Shown one piece after another: positions 7,241-12,855 of a stretch of 13,277 nt of DNA (the first letter of the stretch is position 1; each line of letters opens with the position of its first letter). The DNA is taken from positions 1-13,277 of the forward strand of contig PIVW01000113.1 of assembly GCA_003353825.1 (NCBI GenBank). The letters run 5' to 3'. The notes under the pieces were generated by a model. It was not told where the DNA came from. It did no database searches and was given only the letters and a program-made list of their open reading frames with translations. The translations under genes and the position numbers were made by a program. The stretch comes from Chloroflexota bacterium. Lineage in GTDB: Bacteria > Chloroflexota > Anaerolineae > J102.

Positions 7241-7534
7241 ATGAGCGTACATATACAGACGGTTATCAGGACAGCAGCACAGGAACTTCATCTCTCTCAA
7301 GAGGATCTGCTTAGGCAGGGCACACGCAGCCTTCTAGAGCGCCAACTTCTTGAAGTTAAGGCCGAGATCTTCCGGATTAGCGGCCGCTATGGTGTATCCG
7401 GCGTTCAGGCAATGGAAGCACGTTATCAGGACGATACCCTTGATGAGGCTGATAGCTGGCAGGATCTTCAGCGCTTGGATCATCTTGAATATAAGCGTGA
7501 TCGTCTGAGCGAGCTTCTAGATGCATTATCATGA
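7241..7534 (+). CDS. Putative antitoxin partner of a TumE-like toxin
   Basis: A 97-residue, highly charged, probably mostly helical protein. The N-terminal part (HLSQEDLLRQGTRSLLERQL) and the central KAEIFRISGRYGV segment resemble small antitoxin-like proteins found in front of DUF6516/TumE-family genes. The ATG is preceded by AAAGGA 7 nt upstream and by a good promoter. Its stop overlaps the next start as ATGA, showing translational coupling, as in type II modules. It would bind and neutralise the downstream toxin and perhaps repress the promoter. The reading frame is intact although the toxin is not. I infer the antitoxin role from gene order and shape, not from a catalytic or DNA-binding motif. 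Confidence 0.7.
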   Translation: MSVHIQTVIRTAAQELHLSQEDLLRQGTRSLLERQLLEVKAEIFRISGRYGVSGVQAMEARYQDDTLDEADSWQDLQRLDHLEYKRDRLSELLDALS

Positions 7535-7902
7535 GTTTGGTAGATGTCGAACGGTTGGGTGAGATAGCTGAAGTAGAATTTAACGACATCGTAGTACAAG
7601 CCTTCTCCCCTGACATCAATGAGTTGCGAATTTTGCTGAAGGACGGCAGTTTTGTAGATGTGTGGTTCTCGTTGAAACTGGTAGGTCGCTATAGTTTCCA
7701 CTAGGAGCGAAAGGCGATTGATGGGAGACTATAGCGTCATGACAACGCACCACACAGACGCTGGCAACATGTCACGACGTTTCCAAACCATTTCCACAAC
7801 GGTAGCGAAACAAGCGTAACTGAGAGCCATCTCAGTGCGAAGCCCGAAATGGCGCTACGGCAGTTTCTCACCTTTGTACAGGATAACATATATCCTTCCT
7901 AG
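7531..7902 (+). pseudogene. TumE-like (DUF6516) toxin with two in-frame amber codons
   Basis: From the ATG at 7531 the frame runs 124 codons to TAG at 7900-7902. It reads MSLVDVERLGEIAEV, then LRILLKDGSFVDVWFSLKLV, GRYSFH, and after the interruptions RHDNAPHRRWQHVTTFPNHF, HNGSE and FLTFVQDNI. This is the full DUF6516/TumE-type layout, including the RHDNAPH and TFP-HFH signatures. Two TAG codons interrupt it: 7702-7704, where the family has Trp (YSFH-W-E), and 7732-7734, where the family has Tyr (Y-RHDN). Each is one base change from the expected codon. There are no indels. The product would be a 57-residue fragment lacking the conserved His-rich half. TAG serves as a normal stop for other genes here (for example 1322-1324 and the 10844 gene), so recoding is unlikely. 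Confidence 0.8.
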
Positions 7903-7995
7903 CGTCAGAGACAAAGTTTCTGCCCGCTTGCATAGGATGATCGACGAATTGGAATGTACTATTCGTGATGACGACTGCTAGACTATACTCGCGGG

Positions 7996-8172
7996 GTTGC
8001 AGGGCCTTAATCCCTGCATTTCAGCCCGTTGGCGAGTCGGTCGTGGGTCTGGGGAGAGGGGCAGAACCGCCCTCAGAACCGCAGCCCTACGCCGCATTCG
8101 TGGTGCCTGTCCCTCCTCGACCTACCCAGGGATGAGATGGAGCTTCATTGCATAGCCTACTGTGAATTGCTG
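7996..8172 (+). repeat. Mosaic repeat, copy A (3-prime part)
   Basis: This 177-nt stretch aligns along its whole length with 10571-10752 with few indels, roughly 80-85% identical by eye. Shared blocks include GAGGGGCAGAAC, AGAACCGCAGCCC, GTGGTGCCTGTCCC and AGGGATGAGATGGAG. It lacks the 61-nt segment found upstream in copies B and C. The hairpin perfect in copy C is degraded here. No protein is recognised in either strand. Confidence 0.75.
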
Positions 8173-8189
8173 CGCTGTGCCAGGCAGGG

Positions 8190-8327
8190 GTGACAACTGC
8201 GGAGGAATGCGGGAGTCTTTGGCGACGACGGCAAATGTTGGCCGGGAGCGACGCTGAATTCGAGCGAGACCGGCTGGCCATCGCCACGCACCTTGCCCGC
8301 TTTGTCCAGCCTTGCCGGCCCGATTAG
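8190..8327 (+). CDS. Possible small gene or gene remnant, unrecognised
   Basis: A 45-codon frame begins with GTGACAACTGC, almost the same start as the gene at 10844 (GTGACAACTGT), which likewise follows a copy of the mosaic repeat. The middle reads like real protein (RRRQMLAGSDAEFERDRLAI followed by ATHLARFVQ). It may be the stump of a small antitoxin-like gene. The ribosome-binding site is weak (AGGCAGG). Low confidence that it is expressed. Confidence 0.3.
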   Translation: MTTAEECGSLWRRRQMLAGSDAEFERDRLAIATHLARFVQPCRPD

Positions 8328-8496
8328 ATCGAAGATCCGCAAACCCGAATGGCTTGACGCCGTAGACCAATGTTGACGCTGACGTCGCCAACCAATCACT
8401 TGCTTCGTACCTGGCAAGGACTGCCATCCTTCCCGTACCTGGGGCAGAGACTGGCCTATATCGCCGACGATCCCAATCTGGCTGTGATTTGCGTTG
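8328..8496. other. No gene seen
   Basis: Both strands have short open frames. One plus-strand frame ending at TAA (8520-8522) reads LLRTWQGLPSFPYLGQRLAY and then a hydrophobic AVICVVGSIVLF stretch, which might be the C-terminal end of a lost membrane protein, but I cannot assign it. The minus-strand frames at 8087-8427 look like shadows. Confidence 0.4.
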
Positions 8497-8525
8497 TTGG
8501 CTCCATCGTTCTGTTCAGGTAAAAT
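8497..8525 (+). promoter_or_regulatory. Sigma70-type promoter for the first hicBA cassette
   Basis: TTGGCT (8497-8502), a 17-nt spacer and TAAAAT (8520-8525) lie 64 nt upstream of the hicB start. Confidence 0.5.
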
Positions 8526-8544
8526 AGCACCTTAAACACGTCTG

Positions 8545-8566
8545 CCAAACATCGGTCAAGGTTTGG
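8545..8566. promoter_or_regulatory. Candidate HicB operator
   Basis: CCAAAC (8545-8550) and GTTTGG (8561-8566) form a perfect inverted repeat with a 10-nt spacer between the promoter and the ribosome-binding site. HicB-type antitoxins often autoregulate through such palindromes; the assignment is by position. Confidence 0.45.
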
Positions 8567-8589
8567 TTCATAATAGGAGACAGTCATCG

Positions 8590-8811
8590 ATGAACAGTCT
8601 GCGTCGCTACCTGATTTTGATCGAACAGGATGAAGACGGCATCTATGTTGCCACAGCGCCCTCGCTGCGGGGCTGTCACACCCAGGCCAGAACCTTGGAG
8701 GAGCTTTTACCCAGGATTCGTGAGGCCATTGCCCTTTGTCTGGAGGTCGAGGATCCCGCTGAGTCACCCATGCGTTTTATTGGCGTGCAACAGATCGAGC
8801 TTAGCGCATGA
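8590..8811 (+). CDS. HicB-family antitoxin
   Basis: A 73-residue protein with the degenerate RNase-H-like HicB fold: a first strand (YLILIEQDEDGIYVATAPSL), then RGCHTQARTLEELLPRIREA and a strand/helix IALCLEVE. In the family it binds and blocks the HicA mRNA interferase; this short version has no separate C-terminal DNA-binding domain. The start is set by AGGAGA 9 nt upstream; a further-upstream in-frame start at 8563 is less likely. The stop overlaps hicA as ATGA. The gene order hicB-hicA is one of the two usual orders. The frame is intact, in contrast to its partner. Confidence 0.85.
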   Translation: MNSLRRYLILIEQDEDGIYVATAPSLRGCHTQARTLEELLPRIREAIALCLEVEDPAESPMRFIGVQQIELSA

Positions 8812-9042
8812 GTCGTTTACCTACCCTCTCACCCCGCAAAATGTGCCAGGTTTTAGAATCACTGGGATTTGTACTCGTGCGGCGGAAGGAAGGTCATTTG
8901 TTTTACCGTCATCCTGATGGGCGCGCAACAGTTGTGCCCTATCATACAGGCAGGCGAAGACCTGGGTAGAGGCCTGATGCGCAGCATTTTGCGTGATATT
9001 GAACTCTCACGAGATGACTTCACCGCATTGTTGAAAAGTTGA
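8808..9042 (+). pseudogene. HicA toxin, inactivated by a 4-bp duplication
   Basis: The frame opens as MSRLPTLSPRKMCQVLESLG then FVLVRRKEGHLFYRHPDGR and TVVPYHTG, a clear HicA mRNA interferase with the catalytic His of the K-x-x-H motif region (EGH). At 8948-8955 the tetranucleotide AGGC is present twice in tandem. This shifts the frame so that translation ends after RRRPG at 8967-8969 (53 residues). Removing one AGGC restores GEDLGRGLMRSILRDIELSR and DDFTALLKS to a stop at 9040-9042, giving a 76-residue protein of normal length. The lost part is the C-terminal strand and helix that complete the dsRBD-like fold. The lesion is a simple slippage event and could revert. Confidence 0.85.
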
Positions 9043-9080
9043 GACCGTCATCTTCACTGCCATGCGCCAATCATTTCTTT

Positions 9081-9170
9081 CTGTACAACTTCGCTGCTAC
9101 GGCCGAAGTCGTGCGCTATTTCGACGTCAAGCCGGTGCTGATTGATAGTCGCCCCGACTGGCGCTGCTGA
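9081..9170 (+). pseudogene. Fragment of a DegT/DnrJ/EryC1 aminotransferase (N-terminal region)
   Basis: One frame reads LYNFAATAEVVRYFDVKPVL then IDSRPD and reaches a stop at 9168-9170. This matches the family's segment around the large-domain strand (F-x-A-T-A-x-x-V-x-Y-x-x-x-x-P-V-x-x-D). There is no start and no PLP-lysine region nearby. It is debris; a different part of such a gene occurs at 12259-12432. Confidence 0.55.
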
Positions 9171-9201
9171 CCTCCCTGGTCCTGCGTGCTGGCAAGACGT
9201 T

Positions 9202-9318
9202 CGTCCCCGACTGCCTGGATGAAGCGATTGCTGAACTCGTGTCCGTTGCCCGCCAAGATGGCCGCCAGACTATGCTTGCCAGTTTGCCGGCCCCTGATCC
9301 CTTAATTCCAGCCCGTTT
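9202..9318 (+). repeat. Mosaic repeat, copy B (5-prime part)
   Basis: Positions 9202-9262 align without gaps to 10507-10567 (about 53 of 61 identical). Positions 9282-9318 resemble the start of copies A and C (GGCC..TGATCCCT..ATTCCAGCCCGTT). The frame VPDCLDEAI-ELxSxxRxDG is open in both copies, which hints at a lost coding sequence I do not recognise. It ends just before the nucleotidyltransferase-family gene. Confidence 0.65.
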
Positions 9319-9330
9319 CATCCTGACACC

Positions 9331-10461
9331 TTGTTTTCTTTCACCCCTCCTACTGATCCCCTGGCCTATCCCGCCTGGCTGGCCTGGCTCGACGCCAATC
9401 GACTGACGCCACTGGCATACCGGGAATTGGCCGATCAGCCCTTGCCACCCGGCATACGCACCCATCTCGCCGCCGCCTATGCCGAAAGTACCGCTTCCTG
9501 GCTGCAGCGTAAATCAGAGACGGCTACACTTTTAGCAATTCTGGCAGAGGAACCGGCCATCCCCGTAATTTTGCTCAAAGGGATCGCCCTGGCTTTGTCG
9601 CTCTATCCAGATCCCGCCTTGCGGCCCATGAATGATCTGGATTTGCTGATCGCGCCCAGTGATTTTGATCGAATGGTTGATCGGCTCCTCCAACGTGGGT
9701 ATCAGACCCAAATCGTCGAACTCGCACCGGGCTTTGGAGATATTCACCTGCATCATTTCGGTGTGACTAGTCCAAACACCAGTCCTCCACTGCGGATTGA
9801 GCTTCATCATACCTTACCCAGGTTGTCCGTGCAGAATACGCTATCGGCTAATGAGTGGTTTTGGCAAAATTCCGAGCCCTTACTGTTGTGGAAAGGATGT
9901 GCGCAGGTATTCAATCCAACGGCTCAGCTTTTACACTCGTCTGCCCATCTCATGCAACAACATGGTGAACAGCAGGCCATACTGATCTGGATTTATGACA
10001 TTGATCTCCTATGGCGAAAGCGTGGAAACGATATCGATTGTGCAGAACTTGTGCAGAAAGCACATCGCCTAGGGTGGGAAGCTGCTCTGCACGCCACGCT
10101 AATAAACACAGCTGCGACTTTTAACACCCCCTTTCCTGGCGAAGTCCGAGACTGGTTGAAGCAAGATCCAAGTCGACTTAGTGGTTATACCTCTGTAAGT
10201 CGCCTGGCTGAGAAAGATAGGACCCGCGCTATCAGTGTATTCGAAGCAATTCGCACCAAGTCTTTTCGCGGAAAATTGCATTTTGTAGCTCGTATGATCG
10301 CTCCGGATACAAAATACATGCGTTACCGTTACAAGCCTGCCCATCCCCTGCTCCTACCCCTCACCTATCCCTACCGCTGGCTCGACATCGCCGGCGACCT
10401 GGCCCGCACCGGCTACCGCGCTCTCCGCCGCCGTATTCGGACTTCTCTCAGTCAGCACTAA
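9331..10461 (+). CDS. Nucleotidyltransferase family protein (PF14907-like)
   Basis: This 376-residue protein matches the NTP_transf_5 type of nucleotidyltransferase. The N-terminal helical part ends in VILLKGIALALSLYPDP (79-95), followed by LRPMNDLDLLIAPSDFDRM (97-115) with the metal-binding D102-x-D104 pair, a GY turn (123-124), and a third acidic residue in RIELHH (E157). The rest is a helical domain (HLMQQHG, WIYDIDLLWRKRG) ending in a basic tail (RRRIRTSLSQH). Such proteins are thought to transfer a nucleotide, but substrates are mostly unknown; relatives lie near peptide-modification or sulfotransferase/HprK-like genes. The start is uncertain: TTG at 9331 is the first usable codon after an in-frame stop at 9295 and no ribosome-binding site is seen, so the N-terminus may be clipped. 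It is the only full-length larger gene in the island and is flanked on both sides by the mosaic repeat. Confidence 0.75.
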   Translation: MFSFTPPTDPLAYPAWLAWLDANRLTPLAYRELADQPLPPGIRTHLAAAYAESTASWLQRKSETATLLAILAEEPAIPVILLKGIALALSLYPDPALRPMNDLDLLIAPSDFDRMVDRLLQRGYQTQIVELAPGFGDIHLHHFGVTSPNTSPPLRIELHHTLPRLSVQNTLSANEWFWQNSEPLLLWKGCAQVFNPTAQLLHSSAHLMQQHGEQQAILIWIYDIDLLWRKRGNDIDCAELVQKAHRLGWEAALHATLINTAATFNTPFPGEVRDWLKQDPSRLSGYTSVSRLAEKDRTRAISVFEAIRTKSFRGKLHFVARMIAPDTKYMRYRYKPAHPLLLPLTYPYRWLDIAGDLARTGYRALRRRIRTSLSQH

Positions 10462-10506
10462 TCCCTGTTCCGTGTCGAGTTCTCTGGCCCTCGGTCTCTG
10501 CAGTGT

Positions 10507-10752
10507 CGTGCCCGACTGCCTGGATGAAGCGATCGATGAACTCGCGTCCGCCGTCCGCCATGATGGCCAAGTTGCAAGGCCTTGGTTCCTGAATGTCAGC
10601 CTGTTGGCGGGTCGGTGATGGGTCTGAGGCGAGGGGCAGAACGGCCCTAAGAACCGCAGCCCCTCGCCGCATCCGTGGTGCCTGTCCCTTCTCGGCCTAT
10701 CAGGGATGAGATGGAGTAGGTCATTGTATAGCCTCCAAGGTAGTAATTGCTC
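10507..10752 (+). repeat. Mosaic repeat, copy C (full length)
   Basis: This copy joins the 61-nt segment of copy B (10507-10567) to the 180-nt segment of copy A (10571-10752), so it shows what the complete 245-nt unit looks like. Inside it, GGCGAGGGGC (10628-10637) and GCCCCTCGCC (10659-10668) form a perfect 10-bp stem with a 21-nt loop. The same stem in copy A has three mismatched positions. The structure suggests a structured RNA, a MITE or another non-autonomous element; no protein is recognised. Confidence 0.75.
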
Positions 10753-10778
10753 GAACGCACCCCTCTACAGTAGTTAAC

Positions 10779-10807
10779 TTGATATGCAGGCAGATCAGCG
10801 GTACAAT
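10779..10807 (+). promoter_or_regulatory. Strong sigma70-type promoter for the 10844 gene
   Basis: TTGATA (10779-10784), a 17-nt spacer and TACAAT (10802-10807) lie 36 nt upstream of the GTG start. The palindrome GTTAAC (10773-10778) sits directly before the -35 box. Confidence 0.65.
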
Positions 10808-10843
10808 TAACGCAGTGACATCGCGCCATAGGAGACAAGATAG

Positions 10844-11197
10844 GTGACAACTGTCGAATTACAAGCACCCATACTTCCGACATCAGCCGACCTGGAAATC
10901 CATATCAGATTGCGGACGCAGATCCACGTCACTTCCTTCACCGCCCAGCGCAAAGTAAGCAAACTCATGCTAGATCGAGTCAGTAACTTGCTATGTGGCG
11001 ACGCACCCACGCTGGTGGTAGCGGATCGTCTCTACTGGCGGGTGCCCGTATGGCTTGGGTTTCCGACTACCGGCCCAATTGGAAAGGTAGGCGAGATAGA
11101 TGTAGATGTAGAAACGGGAGAGGTGCTCTTCGATCAGACTCTGCTAGATGACATTGCCGCCCATACAGATGACCTGGCTCGACGTACCTTACTCTAG
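10844..11197 (+). CDS. Hypothetical protein, possible orphan antitoxin-like gene
   Basis: A 117-residue protein starting with GTG, with AGGAGA 8 nt upstream and a strong promoter. The N-terminal half is basic and helical (RKVSKLMLDRVSNLLCGD). The C-terminal half has strand-turn features VVADRLYWRVPVWLGFPTTG and GEIDVDVETGEVLFDQTLLD, a layout I associate with small conserved proteins that often sit beside PIN-domain or other toxins, though I cannot name a family with certainty. No toxin-like gene follows: downstream there are only hairpins and repeats. It could be the surviving half of a module or an independent gene. There is no signal peptide or membrane segment. Confidence 0.6.
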   Translation: MTTVELQAPILPTSADLEIHIRLRTQIHVTSFTAQRKVSKLMLDRVSNLLCGDAPTLVVADRLYWRVPVWLGFPTTGPIGKVGEIDVDVETGEVLFDQTLLDDIAAHTDDLARRTLL

Positions 11198-11306
11198 CAG
11201 CCTGTGCGGCGATGGTGTTGGCATTTCTGGCGTGGTTCATTACGCTAGAAATCGATCTTCACAATTATGGCATCATATACCAAGAATCCCTGGCTGAAAG
11301 TACAAA

Positions 11307-11352
11307 GCGCCCTTGGTTGGGCGCTCTCGCCCTTGGTTGGGCGCTCTCGCCC
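11307..11352. repeat. Tandem 20-nt repeat with built-in hairpins
   Basis: A 20-nt unit starting CGCCCTTGG (11308-11327) is repeated exactly at 11328-11347, with the first bases of a third unit after it. Each unit contains the hairpin CGCCC-TTGGTT-GGGCG; the first copy extends to six base pairs (11307-11312 with 11319-11324). It could act as a terminator or attenuator for the gene ending at 11197, but there is no T run. Confidence 0.7.
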
Positions 11353-11389
11353 TCAGGCGCTCGCCTGCTGGCAAACCAGGCCCTGAGGG
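11350..11389. repeat. Nested inverted repeat, possible three-way junction
   Basis: The outer arms CCCTCAGG (11350-11357) and CCTGAGGG (11382-11389) pair perfectly. Inside lie CTGG-CAAA-CCAG (11368-11379) and the alternative hairpin AGGC-GCTC-GCCT (11355-11366), giving a small cloverleaf-like fold that directly follows the tandem hairpins. It resembles the structured ends of non-autonomous elements; it is not a tRNA. Confidence 0.5.
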
Positions 11390-11854
11390 GCCTTCGTATT
11401 TTCAGCGACGAATTCCATTCGGTTCGTGGAAACGCCAAAATTGTGGTAGTGGCTATTTTTGACTGACGCTTAATCGAACTTCGAATTTATCATCCAAAAA
11501 GCTGATAGCCTGATGGCTAAACACTTGATTTCGTGGCTTCAAAGCCATCCAAGTCGCCGAAAACAAACAGATTGAAAGTTCATCAATGCAACCAGCTTAA
11601 GGTATCAGTCAATTCTGATCCACTACAAAAATTGTAAAGGGGACAAGTACTCAGAATGAACCATGCCTAAAAGAGAAATTCACTAACGGACACTTTTCTA
11701 TTGTGTCACCCTGAACGGGCCAAGCACACAACTCACATGATCACGAAACACCAGTGAAGGGTCTCGCGGCACGTGAATCGCCAGATTCTTCGCTAATGTC
11801 GGCCTCATGAACGATGTTTCAGCACCAAAGTCCGTGTCTTTTGATGTGTGCTGG

Positions 11855-11895
11855 CTTCGAAAACCCGCTCAGACCTGTCCTGAGTGAAATCGAAG
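11855..11895. repeat. Palindromic dispersed element
   Basis: CTTCGA (11855-11860) pairs with TCGAAG (11890-11895), and inside them CTCAG (11868-11872) pairs with CTGAG (11880-11884). The CTCAG/CTGAG plus TCGAAG arrangement is like REP-type elements I have seen in many environmental bacterial genomes. It shares AAACCCGC with the palindrome at 3206-3234. Confidence 0.5.
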
Positions 11896-11940
11896 GAAAG
11901 ACAGTTTCTAGAAGTGTCCGGTAGAGAAAAGAGAAATCTA

Positions 11941-12144
11941 ATGTTAGACATTCAAAAGAAGGTCGTTGTCGATGAACAAGGACGACCGCAGAAAGTTATC
12001 ATCTCTTGGGAACAGTATCAGCAAATTGGCGAAATGCTGGGGTTGGATTTGAACGAAGAAGTGATCGCTGATCTGCGTCAAGCGCAACGTGATCGGGCGA
12101 CGAAAAATTATGACGCCTATGTTGATCTCGACGCCATTCAGTGA
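11941..12144 (+). CDS. Phd/RelB-like antitoxin
   Basis: A 67-residue protein with the N-terminal dimerisation and DNA-binding strand typical of Phd/YefM-type antitoxins (VVVDEQGRPQKVIISWEQYQ, 8-27), then a short helix (IGEMLGLDL) and an acidic/charged tail (EEVIADLRQAQRDRATKNYD) that would wrap the toxin. I start at MLDIQKKV because family similarity begins there; 19 further upstream codons in frame lie in repeat-like DNA. No strong Shine-Dalgarno sequence is present (AAGAGA about 6 nt upstream). It overlaps the next start as GTGA. The protein is complete although the toxin behind it is not. Confidence 0.75.
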   Translation: MLDIQKKVVVDEQGRPQKVIISWEQYQQIGEMLGLDLNEEVIADLRQAQRDRATKNYDAYVDLDAIQ

Positions 12145-12359
12145 GTAAAATCGTTGTCCACCGCCGGGTGCTTCACTATCTGCGACGGTTGTCTCGTCCA
12201 GAGCAGGAGCGGGTGCGGGCTACGCTGCTGCGTTTGGCAGAAGATGCGACTGCCTATCCAGTACTACCAACAAGCCCTGGCCGACCTGCCCGGCATCCGT
12301 TTCATGCCCGAGGCGCCGTGGGGACGCTCTACACGTTGGCTGACGATCATCACGGTTGA
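12141..12359 (+). pseudogene. RelE/ParE-like toxin, 3-prime half replaced by aminotransferase sequence
   Basis: From the GTG at 12141 the first 40 codons read MSKIVVHRRVLHYLRRLSRP then EQERVRATLLRLAEDATAYP. This is the first helical hairpin of a RelE/ParE-superfamily ribosome-dependent RNase or gyrase-type toxin. At about 12258 the family match ends abruptly. From there the DNA, in a different frame, encodes part of a DegT-type aminotransferase. Translated in the toxin frame it gives a nonsense tail to a stop at 12357-12359. The conserved C-terminal strands and catalytic residues of the toxin are absent, so it should be inactive. Confidence 0.75.
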
Positions 12360-12432
12360 TCCGGAGCAGTTTGGCGCTGGTCGGGAAGCCATCCGCCTGG
12401 CCCTGGAGGTCGAAAACATCGAAGCCCGTCCC
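12259..12432 (+). pseudogene. Fragment of a DegT/DnrJ/EryC1 aminotransferase (C-terminal region)
   Basis: This segment reads [20 protein letters not shown] then [34 protein letters not shown] and ARP. It is the typical small-domain block before the R-P-x-W-x-P-M-H motif, but that motif is missing: after ARP the sequence changes to [10 protein letters not shown] and stops at 12463-12465. Both ends are therefore junctions. Its high preservation suggests a recent rearrangement. Confidence 0.75.
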
Positions 12433-12436
12433 GATG

Positions 12437-12512
12437 GGAAATTCCTCGCCTTGATAGCAAAGTGACCCTTAGCTCAAAATCGATACCAACATCCGTAAGG
12501 GCGAGGAATTCC
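12437..12512. repeat. Inverted repeat at the aminotransferase junction
   Basis: GGAAATTCCTCGCC (12437-12450) and GGCGAGGAATTCC (12500-12512) are inverted copies apart from one missing base, separated by 49 nt. The left arm begins 5 nt after the aminotransferase match breaks off, so it may mark the edge of a small element or the rearrangement. Confidence 0.5.
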
Positions 12513-12757
12513 GGGTGTACAATCTTGCGTGAGTGACCGGCTCATGTCGGGAAATCGCATCGAGAGAAACCAACGTTCTGGGAATTGCTCGCCCCGCCCA
12601 CAGCAGAGAATTACGATCTGGCCAGCGTCAGCACCCAAACCCCAAGGGTCTCTTGCCGCCCGCCCGACTTCCGATTTCTGACCCCCGCTCTCCGCCCTCT
12701 GCCTTCAGACCGCCGACCGAGTGACCGTCCCTTTTTTTGAAATGAACTTGACCAGAC
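12513..12757. other. Intergenic, no gene seen
   Basis: C-rich, low-complexity DNA (about 12655-12720, with CCGACTTCCGATTTCTGACC-like text) and no convincing frame on either strand. The minus-strand frame 12611-12991 runs antisense through the hicB region and is a shadow. Confidence 0.5.
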
Positions 12758-12786
12758 TTCCCCGGCAGAAACAGGCCGTGTATAAT
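12758..12786 (+). promoter_or_regulatory. Possible promoter for the second hicBA cassette
   Basis: A consensus TATAAT (12781-12786) lies 69 nt before the hicB start. The best-spaced -35 (TTCCCC, 12758-12763, 17-nt spacer) is poor, and a better TTGACC at 12748-12753 is too far upstream (27 nt). The -10 box alone is convincing. Confidence 0.4.
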
Positions 12787-12855
12787 GAGGACGTACGTGT
12801 TCATATTGCTTGATATTCGAGCCCTCTGTTGGTTGCCGAGACAGGAGTAAATCTG

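Larger units (their letters stand above)
11198..11940. other. 740-nt stretch without a convincing gene
   Basis: The stretch holds a tandem hairpin array (11307-11389), a small TGGCT/AGCCA hairpin at about 11540-11553, and a mosaic of GC-rich fragments at about 11703-11815 (including CACCCTGAAC, GAAGGGTCTCGCGGC and AGATTCTTCGCT) that looks like degraded dispersed repeat. A further palindrome lies at 11855-11895. The open frame 11212-11466 runs through the hairpins and shows no protein-like features. Confidence 0.5.

Noticed and set aside
7531..7902. Genetic code with TAG reassigned
   Set aside because: TAG ends other genes here at their expected lengths (FkbM methyltransferase, dehydrogenase, the 10844 gene), and the two positions would need different amino acids (Trp and Tyr).
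8087..8427. Overlapping minus-strand open frames
   Set aside because: They cross the mosaic repeat and have arginine- and proline-rich shadow composition with no domain pattern.
10647..10883. Minus-strand frame sharing a GTGTT-AA segment with the frame at 8087
   Set aside because: The similarity comes only from both lying in copies of the mosaic repeat; no start signal is seen and the frame is not kept across the copies.
11307..11389. CRISPR array or tRNA gene
   Set aside because: There are only two adjacent units without spacers, and the nested fold lacks tRNA arms, anticodon loop and T-loop consensus.
11212..11466. 84-codon plus-strand open frame
   Set aside because: It runs through the tandem 20-mer hairpins and palindromes, has no ribosome-binding site and no protein-like pattern.
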